64,000 bases of DNA from Steroidobacteraceae bacterium (lineage in GTDB: Bacteria; Pseudomonadota; Gammaproteobacteria; Steroidobacterales; Steroidobacteraceae): NCBI GenBank assembly GCA_041395505.1, contig JAWLAG010000002.1, forward strand, positions 501,001-565,000, read 5' to 3'. The stretch's first letter is position 1. Every line of letters starts with the position of its first letter. The position numbers were made by a program, and so were the translations under genes. The notes beneath the pieces were generated by a model. That model was given only the letters and a program-made list of their open reading frames with translations, made no database searches and was not told where the DNA came from. Of this stretch, positions 17,228 to 26,377 are shown one piece after another.

Positions 17228-18433
17228 TCAACGAAAACCCGTACTGGCTTTACCTATGGCGGCCGCACCTCGATGCGCCATGATGACCGGCTGTGCGATG
17301 CGATGTAGGAAAGCATGCAGATTTGCGGCGACAATATCGCCCGAATACCGATCCGCGTAAATCCGTCGTGACGCTGCAGCCATGCGAGCGTAGCGGTCTG
17401 GATCGTCCAACGTACCGAGCACAATATCGGCGGCCATGCTGGCATCTTCGAGCGGAATAAAACGGCCATTAATACCATCGTTTAACATCTCAGGAATTCC
17501 ACCTACCTGCGGCGCAAAAATTGGCAGTCCGACCGCCATCGCCTCAATAATTGACAGTGGCAGATTTTCCAGCGTTGCCGAGTGAATATAGGCCCGACTG
17601 ACACGCAGGTGCTGCACAGCATCCTTCCTAAATCCGAGGAGTCTCACGCTATCGGAAACATTCAGTGAGACAGCAAGCTGCTGCAAACGCGCCATTTCCG
17701 GGCCGTCGCCTATGATAGCCAGCGAAATGTTGCGGCCGTTTCTTCGTAACTGTGCAACAATTTCAATCAGATATGCCTGATTCTTGCGCGGCTCCAGTGT
17801 ACCGATTGAGACGAGGTCAAATTTGCTGACCGGGGCTCGACCCGCCATGCCAGAGGCGACGAAGTTCGGGACCAGAGCATGGGGTACTGCCTGTACGGCC
17901 GGGATTGTGCTCCGAATGGTCTCGTACATGAATTTCGACACATATACGATGGCATCAACCGACGGCAGTACGCGTGCTTCGAACAGCCGAATGCGTCGAT
18001 ATAGCCAATCGCCATCGCGTATCATGCCTTTGTCCCGCCATTCATCTGCCTGGGAGATATTGAAATGGACGGTGAGCACGATCTTTTGCTCCAATGATCG
18101 TCGCGCGCGACGCGCAATTTCGGCAGAGACAGGGCATTGCGCGCAAATAATCAATGGGGCACCAATGGGCAACTTGCGTCGTATCGCAAAGCGCAGCGCG
18201 CGCCCATGCCAGAATCGGTACCACCAAACAGCCGCTGCTGGCGAGATCGGCGCCAGTAGTATCCGCAGTACCATGAACGGGTAGAAAAGCAGCTTGGGTG
18301 CCGAGAAAGGCGTCACTATCTCGCATGGCACGCCCTGCCCGCGCAAGTAGGTACGCACCTGCTGCATATGCGACTGCACGCCGGTTGGGCCGTATTGCCG
18401 CAACAGGCTGACCACGAGCACATTGATTGCCAC
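17228..18433 (-). CDS. GT4 glycosyltransferase
   Basis: A 401-residue GT-B transferase. It begins MAINVLVVSLLRQYGPTGVQSH, a GT4-style donor/acceptor entry with a glycine-rich loop. IGTLEPRKNQAYLIEIV, IGDGPEMARLQQL, GFRKD and ENLPLSIIEAMAVGLPIFAPQVGGIPEML give the C-terminal nucleotide-sugar domain with its E-x7-E pair. It is transcribed away from the GHL10-like hydrolase gene; 18434-18545 between them is the likely divergent promoter region. Two small genes follow on the same strand. Substrate unknown. Confidence 0.86.
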   Translation of the reverse strand: MAINVLVVSLLRQYGPTGVQSHMQQVRTYLRGQGVPCEIVTPFSAPKLLFYPFMVLRILLAPISPAAAVWWYRFWHGRALRFAIRRKLPIGAPLIICAQCPVSAEIARRARRSLEQKIVLTVHFNISQADEWRDKGMIRDGDWLYRRIRLFEARVLPSVDAIVYVSKFMYETIRSTIPAVQAVPHALVPNFVASGMAGRAPVSKFDLVSIGTLEPRKNQAYLIEIVAQLRRNGRNISLAIIGDGPEMARLQQLAVSLNVSDSVRLLGFRKDAVQHLRVSRAYIHSATLENLPLSIIEAMAVGLPIFAPQVGGIPEMLNDGINGRFIPLEDASMAADIVLGTLDDPDRYARMAAASRRIYADRYSGDIVAANLHAFLHRIAQPVIMAHRGAAAIGKASTGFR

Positions 18434-18545
18434 GGCGCTCCTTACGTCACCTGATCGTCATGAGGTTCGTACATTATTGCCATACATTCGTTGCGCAACA
18501 TTGCAGTTTTGTTGCGCGGCGGGCATTGCCTGGAAATGACAGACC

Positions 18546-20342
18546 ATGCGAATTTGTCGGGTTGCCCCGTCGGCGTTCTTCGTCTGGTTGAGCTTTGCTG
18601 CCACATGTTGCGCGGCAGCTCACGTCTCACCTGCCGTTTATATTGATTGGGCAGCAAAAGCGCCTTCCAAAGTCCAAGCTCCGCTTACAGCGGGCCGACC
18701 GATGGTGCAACCCCAACTTCGGCCCACCATCAGGCTGCAGCCTGACTCAACGCCCACCGCTGGCAGCGGTACGGTAATTCTATGGATCCGACCGGATTGG
18801 CCGATGCCACGACGCAGCGCGGCTCCGTTTCTGACGGCGCGCTGGTCGCACCCTCCTGGCAATTATTTTGCAGCGTCAATGGGTTGGTGGGAGCCTACTG
18901 GCCTAGGGCAGCTTTACTTAATCATTTCCAACCAAGAGCATGCATTCTGCTCCGGTCCCGCGGAGCTCCAACCAGCTCATTGGTATCAACTGGTCTTCAG
19001 CTGGCAAGGCGGCGACAAGGGCCGTTGCCTCATCTTCGTCAATGGTGAACAGATTGCCGACGCTCCACTGCGTCTGGTCGGCGACTATGGGTTGGATGGC
19101 GACGTATTTCTCGCCAGCGATCGGGGGTCGACTGATCGTCGGCCGAGGGAATCGCGCATGAAAATCTCGGCTGTCAAGTGGCTTGCCGCGACGCTCGATG
19201 AAACAGACGTCCTTGCTGACCTGGCGCGCACACTGGGAGGCGTCCCGCAATCAAAAGAGTATCGTCATCGTTGGCTTCTGGACAAAGGCACTGGTGCACC
19301 TGTGTCCCGTCCGATGGGTAATCGCGTACTTTTCGAAGAAGGCCTCGACTGGTCATATTCAACAGCGGCCGCCGATTCTTTGGTGGACCGCGCTGCCCGC
19401 GCAGGATTCAACGTTCTTATTCCCTGCGTCTGGCATGGCGCTGGCACGAGCTACCCCTCGACACGAGCACCGCGCGCCCTTCTGCGGCCGACTGACCCGG
19501 ACGTCGATGTGCTTGCATACCTGATCACTTTGGCGCACCAGCGAGGCATTGAGGTTCATCCCTGGATTACAGTTGCCAGACGTGACCGTGACTTCCTTGA
19601 CGAATACAGCCCGAAAGGCACGCCGCCCGGTGCCTTCAATCTGCAGGATCCGGGTTTTCGCGAATTGATCGTTGGTTTGGTTGAAGAACTCCTGAGCAGC
19701 TATTCCGTTGATGGGCTCAATCTCGACTACGTGCGCACCATGGGCTTTTGTACGACCGCGAAATGCCAGCAGGAATATGCCAAAGTTAATGGCCGCGAAT
19801 TGCTGATCGATATCGCCACACGGGGCAGCGATGCAACGGCCGCTGCGGCGCTTCGGCAATGGCAAGACTCTGCGGTCGGCGATTTGATTCGCCATGTTGC
19901 CGCGCGACGAGACGCATTACGCCCGTCTGCCGTTATTAGCGTCGATGGCCATATACATCGCCGAGGTGAAGTGTATGCCGCCGACGGGCGAAACGAAATC
20001 GCCTGGCTCGATGCTGGTCTGGTCGATACCGTGTTTGACATGAACTATTCGGCGCTGGTCGACGAGGAGCGGCTGCGCAGTCTCATGAAGGAGTTTCCGT
20101 CGCCGCGCATCATTCCGCTGTTTGCCAACTACGATCGTATTGAAGGGACCGCAACCTCGCGCAGCGGTCCTGTCGTCAATGCCTTGGCCTATCTGGCGCA
20201 GGGTTTACCCGGCAATCGGTCGGTCGCGTTCTACCTGAGCAATATGCTCACGACCGAACAGGCGAATTCTTTGCGAAACGGCGCGTTCGCTACGTCTGCC
20301 CCCGCGGCTTGGCGGCTGGAGCGAAGTGGACTAACACCATGA
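18546..20342 (+). CDS. Secreted GHL10-like glycoside hydrolase with N-terminal LamG-like domain
   Basis: A 598-residue exported protein. The signal peptide ends near TCCAAAH (about residue 25). Residues about 60-225 look like a LamG/concanavalin-type sandwich (GTVILWIRPDW, HWYQLVFSWQGG, FVNGEQI). From about 260 onward lies a TIM-barrel of the GHL10 kind. It has FNVLIPCVWHGAG, RGIEVHPWITVARRD, VDGLNLDYVRTMGF with its candidate acidic residue, and the late strand FDMNYSALVDEE. In an exopolysaccharide cluster such an enzyme would trim or release the polymer in the periplasm. Its stop overlaps the ATG of the next glycosyltransferase. The fold is likely; the substrate is unknown. Confidence 0.75.
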   Translation: MRICRVAPSAFFVWLSFAATCCAAAHVSPAVYIDWAAKAPSKVQAPLTAGRPMVQPQLRPTIRLQPDSTPTAGSGTVILWIRPDWPMPRRSAAPFLTARWSHPPGNYFAASMGWWEPTGLGQLYLIISNQEHAFCSGPAELQPAHWYQLVFSWQGGDKGRCLIFVNGEQIADAPLRLVGDYGLDGDVFLASDRGSTDRRPRESRMKISAVKWLAATLDETDVLADLARTLGGVPQSKEYRHRWLLDKGTGAPVSRPMGNRVLFEEGLDWSYSTAAADSLVDRAARAGFNVLIPCVWHGAGTSYPSTRAPRALLRPTDPDVDVLAYLITLAHQRGIEVHPWITVARRDRDFLDEYSPKGTPPGAFNLQDPGFRELIVGLVEELLSSYSVDGLNLDYVRTMGFCTTAKCQQEYAKVNGRELLIDIATRGSDATAAAALRQWQDSAVGDLIRHVAARRDALRPSAVISVDGHIHRRGEVYAADGRNEIAWLDAGLVDTVFDMNYSALVDEERLRSLMKEFPSPRIIPLFANYDRIEGTATSRSGPVVNALAYLAQGLPGNRSVAFYLSNMLTTEQANSLRNGAFATSAPAAWRLERSGLTP

Positions 20343-21490
20343 CGAGTATTCTGCACATTACGGGAGGGCTCACGCTTGTTGGGGGAACGCCGCGTAAACT
20401 CCTCTACCTCGCACAAGCGAGTGACCGAACGCTCCTGCGCAACCATATCCTGTGTACCGCGACCGACGAAATTGCGCGCGAATTTGCGACAGCGGGCGTG
20501 GAAACTACCTGTACAAGGGGGGACCCGTTACATCTGACGGCGACCGCCTTGCGCTTGACGAGAGCGCGGACATTCGACGTAATAGCTACGCACTTCAATC
20601 TGGCTCTCGGCTGCGGGGCCCTAGTAGCGCGAATAAAGGGTCTGCCATGGGTACATCATGAGCATGGGCCCTACGACGCCCACAGGCCGGCAGGTACTGC
20701 GCGAGCCTGGGCGGGAGAACAAATTAAGAAGCGTGCATTGCGCCATGCCGACGGCGTCATTGCAAACTCGAACTACACAGCTCGAACTGTCGTCTCGGGT
20801 GTTGGAGTCGACGAGAACCGCATACACGTGGTTCACTGCCCGGTCGTAGCGAGATCCCAAGGCACGAGAAGAGTCAATGAGCCCAATCGCACCGCTAACA
20901 ATCGTCCGCTGGTTGTCGGGCACGTAGGTGGGCTGATTGCGGCGCGCGATCAGCGTACCGCAATTCTTGCACTCGCCGAGGTCCGGCGCCAAATCGATGC
21001 GAAGTTGCTTATCGTTGGCGACGGACCATTACGCAACCATCTAGAGCGCTATTCAGTTGAATGCGGTGTAGCCGACCATGTCAACTTCGCGGGTTACCGA
21101 ACCGATCTCGGAGAATTCTTCAACGCCATCGATCTTTACGTAAATCCGGCAGTAAGCGAAGGATTCGGGATTGCAAACGTCGAGGCGATGCTTGCCGGCG
21201 TTCCCGTACTGCTTGCCAACGCAGGTGCTCACGCCGAGTTGATTCGTGATCGTGAAACAGGCGTACTCTTTGAGCCCGGAAATGCGATGCAACTTGCGGG
21301 TGCCATAGTTGACCTGGCACTGCATCCAGTGCTGCGCGCTACGATCGGCGATTCCGGCAAGGATCATGCCGGTCTGTCCTTCAGCCCTCAAAAATTCTCG
21401 GACAACTATTTTCAGGCTATAAACGCGATCCTCAACGATTCGGCTGACATCGAGCTCAAACGCATGACACGGCGCGCTGTGTCCGGCTGA
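20339..21490 (+). CDS. GT4 glycosyltransferase
   Basis: A 383-residue GT-B transferase. The start at 20339 overlaps the stop of the hydrolase gene (ATGA), which indicates coupling. It opens MTSILHITGGLTLVGGTPRK. An acceptor-side HHEHGPYDAHRP and the nucleotide-sugar half VGDGPLRNHLERY, NPAVSEGFGIANVEAMLAGVPVLL are present, including the E-x7-E pair. It precedes the flippase gene by about 34 bases. It probably adds one sugar of the repeat unit to the lipid-linked intermediate in the cytoplasm. Sugar specificity cannot be read. Confidence 0.87.
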   Translation: MTSILHITGGLTLVGGTPRKLLYLAQASDRTLLRNHILCTATDEIAREFATAGVETTCTRGDPLHLTATALRLTRARTFDVIATHFNLALGCGALVARIKGLPWVHHEHGPYDAHRPAGTARAWAGEQIKKRALRHADGVIANSNYTARTVVSGVGVDENRIHVVHCPVVARSQGTRRVNEPNRTANNRPLVVGHVGGLIAARDQRTAILALAEVRRQIDAKLLIVGDGPLRNHLERYSVECGVADHVNFAGYRTDLGEFFNAIDLYVNPAVSEGFGIANVEAMLAGVPVLLANAGAHAELIRDRETGVLFEPGNAMQLAGAIVDLALHPVLRATIGDSGKDHAGLSFSPQKFSDNYFQAINAILNDSADIELKRMTRRAVSG

Positions 21491-21524
21491 ATTTCGGGAA
21501 GATCAGGACGTGTCCGGGAGTGAC

Positions 21525-23015
21525 ATGGAAACGATCAGCCGCCGGCTGATGCTCGCCACGTCGACGAGCATACTCCGACTTGCGCTCGCAGTACCAGTGT
21601 ACTTGTTGTTGACTCCATTCGTCCTGGACCGGCTCGGCAAAGAGCAATTTGGGGTCTGGTCATTCGCGACGGTCATAGGCTCTCTGATCAATCTTTCTGA
21701 TCTGGGTTTCAAGAACAGTCTGGTGTTTCATATCGCGCGCACCACGGAACGCGCTGGAAGCACCCGGTCGCTGGTGATCGCCGGAACTAGAATGTACGCC
21801 ATGTCACTCGCGGTACTGCTCGGCACGATTTGGTGGTTTCGGAATTCATTGCTCGGACTTTTCGCCGTACCCGTTGCGTTGCGTGCTGACGGGGAATTCG
21901 TAATAGCGGCGGCATTGGTCGCGTTCGCGTTGCGTCTTCTCAGCATGCCGCTACAGGCCTGTATCGAAGCACATGAAAATGCCTCGTACTCGAACCTCAC
22001 GATGCTTGGCTGGTTACTGGCGAACACTTTGTTGACCGTTGTCGGTCTGGCATTTGCACCTACACTCTACACGATGGGCATCGTCAGCGTTATAGGCAAT
22101 CTGCTGGTCGTGATCGCCTTGTATGCGCGTTCGCGTCGCTACCTGAGTTCGGACGGAGCTGACACCGCGGTCGTAGAGCGCGTTCCCTATCGATCGTTAG
22201 TCAGCTATTCCGGGTTTGCATACGCCGCAACCGTTTGCGTCATGTTACGGGAACCCTTGTACAAGACATTTCTCGCACAGGGCGCAGGGATGTCTGTTGT
22301 CGCCGATTTCGAAGTCTCCTACCGACTTGCATTGCAGCTCGTCTCGTTCTTCGCTAGCCCCATAGCCGGCGCGTTTGCCGCTATCGCTCTGCTGGCGGAT
22401 CGGTCACATGAGATCGAGAAGCTTGTCAATCCACTAATTGGCGCGATGGCGCTTGGTCTATCGCTGGCTTGCGGTTTCTTGTTCTACTTTGCGCAGCCAC
22501 TTATCACCTGGTGGCTCGGTAGTAATGCCGGTTCTGCGGGACACCTTGTGCCACTGCTGTTCGCAGCACTCGCTATTTATTATTCGACCGAGCTTGTATA
22601 CAAAACGATTGAGGCCTCAGGTAAGCCTTGGTTCACGGCGGTCAATCAGTGTTTCGCGCTATTGGTCACCGCGCTGATTCTGTTCGCTTCTCGAAGCGAA
22701 GTCGGCGCACGGGGCGTAGTTTGGGCTGCGCTGTGCGGCGCGTTCGCATTCAGTATTCTGAATTTGATTGCTCTGCGTATTTTGGTGCCAACTGTCACAC
22801 TGATGACCGTCAACAAATTGTTGTTGGTGTTGCTGCCCACTATGGCCGTAATTGGCCTCAAACATTGGGTGTCTATCTCCACAGAGGCCGGGGCTGCAAT
22901 TTACGGTGCATACGCACTTGCGCAGATAGTTGTGGCTCAGTATAGCGGTATCATTGATTTGCGCGCGCTTATGCATCGGCTGGTTGCGCCTCAGCTGCGG
23001 AGCCCCATCTCTTGA
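21525..23015 (+). CDS. Wzx-like polysaccharide flippase
   Basis: A 496-residue membrane protein with about twelve hydrophobic segments, of the MOP exporter (polysaccharide-transport) superfamily. The N-terminus TSILRLALAVPVYLLLTPFVLDR matches the first helices of O-antigen/teichoic-acid flippases. The segment LGKEQFGVWSF is a family hallmark. It would turn the lipid-linked repeat unit to the outer face of the inner membrane. The ATG at 21525 has GGGAG four bases upstream; a GTG at 21510 is an alternative. It lies between two glycosyltransferase genes on the plus strand and overlaps the next gene's start. Confidence 0.85.
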   Translation: METISRRLMLATSTSILRLALAVPVYLLLTPFVLDRLGKEQFGVWSFATVIGSLINLSDLGFKNSLVFHIARTTERAGSTRSLVIAGTRMYAMSLAVLLGTIWWFRNSLLGLFAVPVALRADGEFVIAAALVAFALRLLSMPLQACIEAHENASYSNLTMLGWLLANTLLTVVGLAFAPTLYTMGIVSVIGNLLVVIALYARSRRYLSSDGADTAVVERVPYRSLVSYSGFAYAATVCVMLREPLYKTFLAQGAGMSVVADFEVSYRLALQLVSFFASPIAGAFAAIALLADRSHEIEKLVNPLIGAMALGLSLACGFLFYFAQPLITWWLGSNAGSAGHLVPLLFAALAIYYSTELVYKTIEASGKPWFTAVNQCFALLVTALILFASRSEVGARGVVWAALCGAFAFSILNLIALRILVPTVTLMTVNKLLLVLLPTMAVIGLKHWVSISTEAGAAIYGAYALAQIVVAQYSGIIDLRALMHRLVAPQLRSPIS

Positions 23016-24148
23016 CGCATGTTACCTTCGTTACGAATGTGCTTCCGGATTACCGTGTACCGGTGTTTGCACTACTTTGCGAGGACTCCTCGTTGCGTGT
23101 GAGATTTCTCGTGTCTAGGCCGCTTCGGTATAGCAGCGCTGCCGCAGTACGAACTTTTGATGTTCAGCACAGTATTAGCCTGAACCCTTGGTTCAAGCAC
23201 AGTCGCCGCAGATCCCCCGCCGAGCAATCGGATCCCGTGCCAATACCAGTCGCGCTTTTTTTGCAACTGCTTGCGGTTCGTGCCGATGTTATTGTCGCGG
23301 GCGACTGGGGTCTGCGCTCCGTTGTCGCGCTTCTCGCCGCGCGCCTGAAACGTGCAAAGTTTGTCATTTGGTCGGAAGAAACCCCAAACAGCGCCCGCGG
23401 ACGATCCGAAATCCAGCATGCTATCCGGCGGTGGCTAGCGCGTCGCTGCGATGCCGTCCTGGCCTGGAGTCAGGAGGCTGTGCAATATGCGCGCGATATC
23501 GGCCTGAATCAGAACCGCATTTTCCGTAGCTATCAGACCTGTGACAATGACTATTGGCTCAGTGCCAGCAAAACTCTGGACCGTGGCTCGCTACGTATTG
23601 CGCTTGCGGTGCGCGGTACCGTCTTCCTGGTCGTTGGTCGGTTGCTCAAGCTCAAAGGTATACATCTGTTACTGGACGCCTGGGCGGATCTGGATGCAAG
23701 CCGACAGCGGCAAGCCACATTGCTGATCGTCGGTGATGGCCCCGAAGCAGGCGCGCTATTACATCAGTCGCTACGGCTCGGCCTCAGAAACGTACGATTT
23801 CTCGGACACATGAGTGCCGATCGCCTCGTACAGGCCTATGTGGCGGCCGACGTGTTCGTGCTCCCGTCCCTGCTGGACGTGTGGGCGCTTGTTGTCAATG
23901 AAGCCATGTTATGCGGCTTGCCCGTGCTAGGCAGCCGTTATGCTGGTGCATGCGGCGAGATGCTCACGCACGACGGCTTGGGCCGCGTATTTGACCCGCT
24001 GGACAGGCCTGTTTTTGCAGAACTACTGAGCTTTTTCGTCGATAGCGCGAGCAGTTTCGATCGCTGCGATATTCGACGCGCCGCGGCCGTAATGAATCCA
24101 AAACTTGCCGCGCGCGGTATCAATCAAATGATCCGCGCGTTGGCGTGA
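23012..24148 (+). CDS. GT4 glycosyltransferase, TTG start
   Basis: A 378-residue GT-B transferase. The start is a TTG overlapping the flippase stop (TTGA), so translation is coupled. The N-terminus THVTFVTNVLPDYRVPVF resembles GT4 enzymes that begin with a short nucleotide-free Rossmann domain. VGRLLKLKGIHLLLDAW, VGDGPEAGALLHQS, GHMSADRLVQAY and LDVWALVVNEAMLCGLPVLG complete the donor site. It is the last plus-strand gene of the cluster and converges with the methyltransferase gene 41 bases away. Substrate not known. Confidence 0.84.
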   Translation: MTHVTFVTNVLPDYRVPVFALLCEDSSLRVRFLVSRPLRYSSAAAVRTFDVQHSISLNPWFKHSRRRSPAEQSDPVPIPVALFLQLLAVRADVIVAGDWGLRSVVALLAARLKRAKFVIWSEETPNSARGRSEIQHAIRRWLARRCDAVLAWSQEAVQYARDIGLNQNRIFRSYQTCDNDYWLSASKTLDRGSLRIALAVRGTVFLVVGRLLKLKGIHLLLDAWADLDASRQRQATLLIVGDGPEAGALLHQSLRLGLRNVRFLGHMSADRLVQAYVAADVFVLPSLLDVWALVVNEAMLCGLPVLGSRYAGACGEMLTHDGLGRVFDPLDRPVFAELLSFFVDSASSFDRCDIRRAAAVMNPKLAARGINQMIRALA

Positions 24149-24189
24149 TTTTGCCGTATCAACGTGGCTTTGGACCCAGCCGACCAATG

Positions 24190-24954
24190 CTAGCTGCGTA
24201 CTTCGGGAATCAACCAGCGACGTAGTCGCGTGCCAGTCGCTCGACCGATGGAATGCGGCAGTGCCCGCAATACATACGGCAGACGCTGACGGCGCGGATC
24301 ATTTGCCTCCAGCCAACGACGCGGATGCACTCGCGACAGTGGTCCGTTCGCCGGGCGATGGTCCGCTAAGCCGGGCAGCTTGCCGACATGGTCGCGATCG
24401 ACGAACAGGAACAGGTTTTGAGCGTAGTAGTACGCGATATCATCATCCATCCAGAGCAAGGGTCTGAAACAATCGTAGGCAACATAGTCTTGAGCGGCGA
24501 ATCGCTCGGCCCAATACTCCGGCCACTGCTCATTGCAATGACCGTCGCCGCCCTGATGCGGGATTGCGGCCGAAAACATGACGACCGGTGCCAGAGAAAC
24601 CAGGAACTTGAGAAAGCTGTCCGCCCGTGCCGCAGGCAGGTGCTCGGCAACCTCAAGGCTGATCGCAAGATCGAAGCGTCGACCGACATGCGGCGGATCG
24701 CTGAGGTTGACCGGAGTAAATTGCTCCGGTCGAATCAGAAGCTGCCCGCGTGGCAAATAATCGCCGTCCATACCCACCAGGTCGGAGACACCAAATTCAC
24801 TGAATACGCTCAGCCACGTACCAATACCGCAACCGATATCGACCACACTTCTGGGTTGCACGAAATTCAGAGCAATCGGCACGACTCTCCGCGCGGATCG
24901 CAGCGACTCCGTGCGATATGTTTGGTAGAACCGTTCGTTATATGGAACTTTCAT
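24190..24954 (-). CDS. SAM-dependent methyltransferase
   Basis: A 254-residue class I methyltransferase. The cofactor motif I is VVDIGCGIGTWL near residue 37. Motif post-I is GMDGDYLP, and DLAISLEVAEHLP marks the motif IV region. It is the last gene of the minus-strand export/polymerase block, 12 bases after the polymerase-like gene. In such loci a methyltransferase typically methylates a sugar of the polymer or caps the growing chain. The C-terminal 60 residues are basic and without recognised motif. The methylated substrate is not known. Confidence 0.82.
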   Translation of the reverse strand: MKVPYNERFYQTYRTESLRSARRVVPIALNFVQPRSVVDIGCGIGTWLSVFSEFGVSDLVGMDGDYLPRGQLLIRPEQFTPVNLSDPPHVGRRFDLAISLEVAEHLPAARADSFLKFLVSLAPVVMFSAAIPHQGGDGHCNEQWPEYWAERFAAQDYVAYDCFRPLLWMDDDIAYYYAQNLFLFVDRDHVGKLPGLADHRPANGPLSRVHPRRWLEANDPRRQRLPYVLRALPHSIGRATGTRLRRWLIPEVRS

Positions 24955-24966
24955 AGGTCTATTGCC

Positions 24967-26373
24967 TCACCGGATACCGGAATGTATTCGTTGATCCCGA
25001 ACTCTGCCAGAGCCGGATGACGGATGCGTGTATACGAATCGCTCTGCGCTGGACAGATGGCGACGACGAATCACCTGACCATCGACAATCCCGAGCGCAA
25101 TGGCCAGGGGCAGAAGCGAAAAGCTGTAAGAAAATGGTGCATGGACCGGGAGCACCATGAACCCAGTTACGATAACCGCTGCGATCGTCAGACTGCTTGC
25201 GGCAAGTTCAGGCTCAGCGGTGGCGCGCGCAATTGCAATGCAGCGCCATGCGATCAGGCAAAATGCGAGCAACAACACGAGACCGCCGAGGTAACCAAAC
25301 TTTATTCGAAGATCCATGTCGCCCCGGTCAACAAAACCCAGCACGCTTCCAGCAAATGCGCTTAAGTGCAGTTTCGACATGACCGCCGCTTTGCGATAGA
25401 TGAATCCATATCCCAACAGCGGTCGCTCTTGCGCAAGGGGACGTAACACCGTTGCGTAAGCCTCCCTTGCGAGCAGTGAACTTCCTGCCTTACCTGCCAA
25501 TTCGGTCACCCCCGAACCAGCGAACTGCTCACTATAGTTAGAAACGACCTTGAGCCCGCCTGCCGCCAGCCCTACGAGTAGTAGGCCACCTGTGATCAAT
25601 GCGGCGACTTCCATGGTAGCGCCGCTACGAATGGCTTTACTGCGCTTCGCCAGTACGGCGACCAGAGGAAATGCGACCATCGTTGCGAGGGCATAAGAGC
25701 GATAAAATGTCAACAGCACACCAGCCAGACCAACGAACAACAGCCAGAGGTAGCGTCGCCGACCCGCCAGGTACATGTAAAAGCCAAATCCCGCAGCGAC
25801 CAGGATTACCGTCCAGAATGGAAAATAAACTTTCCACAATCCGTAAAAATCTGGCCGATAGGAATACGTCAGGCGCCTCAGCAGGGTCGCTCCCCCTAAC
25901 TGTGCGACGAGTTCGATACAGCAATACGCAATTCCCAGTGCGATCAACGAACGCCATGCCCATGTCGAATCGCGCTCACTGCGGAAAAAGAGCGTTGCCG
26001 GGATGTACGCAAAGACCATCATGAATTCTCGCGATCCCTGTATCGCAAACCAGAGACTCGAGTCGCGCCGCGCGACCGGTAGCAAAACAGCGAGTAACCA
26101 AAGCGCAAGCAACAACGTGACGGGCCCCAGAAATTGTGCGTGACGCAATTGCGGCAGTCGCCCTAGCGACAGCAGCGTAGCGCCACCAAGAATGACCAGT
26201 ACCAGCGCATGCACATCAAAAGCGTTGGCGACAGCAAGCTGCATTTGTGGCATCGTGCCCAGAAATTGCGAAATGATGAGCATCAGGAGTGCGGCCAGGC
26301 CGGCTCGCCAAAATGTTGACAGCAGCACGCTGCCGACCGCCGCGATGACAATCCAAACAACGACTGAATCCAT
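24967..26373 (-). CDS. O-antigen polymerase/ligase-like membrane protein (Wzy-like)
   Basis: A 468-residue protein with about twelve hydrophobic segments and a large loop between residues 240 and 330, as in Wzy/O-antigen ligase proteins. No sequence motif of the family is strictly conserved, so the call rests on topology and position. The ATG at 26373 was chosen; it lies 4 bases from the stop of the TIGR03790-like gene. It would join flipped repeat units into long chains at the outer face of the inner membrane. Alternative: an unrelated multi-pass exporter. Confidence 0.7.
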   Translation of the reverse strand: MDSVVVWIVIAAVGSVLLSTFWRAGLAALLMLIISQFLGTMPQMQLAVANAFDVHALVLVILGGATLLSLGRLPQLRHAQFLGPVTLLLALWLLAVLLPVARRDSSLWFAIQGSREFMMVFAYIPATLFFRSERDSTWAWRSLIALGIAYCCIELVAQLGGATLLRRLTYSYRPDFYGLWKVYFPFWTVILVAAGFGFYMYLAGRRRYLWLLFVGLAGVLLTFYRSYALATMVAFPLVAVLAKRSKAIRSGATMEVAALITGGLLLVGLAAGGLKVVSNYSEQFAGSGVTELAGKAGSSLLAREAYATVLRPLAQERPLLGYGFIYRKAAVMSKLHLSAFAGSVLGFVDRGDMDLRIKFGYLGGLVLLLAFCLIAWRCIAIARATAEPELAASSLTIAAVIVTGFMVLPVHAPFSYSFSLLPLAIALGIVDGQVIRRRHLSSAERFVYTHPSSGSGRVRDQRIHSGIR

Positions 26374-26377
26374 GGTT

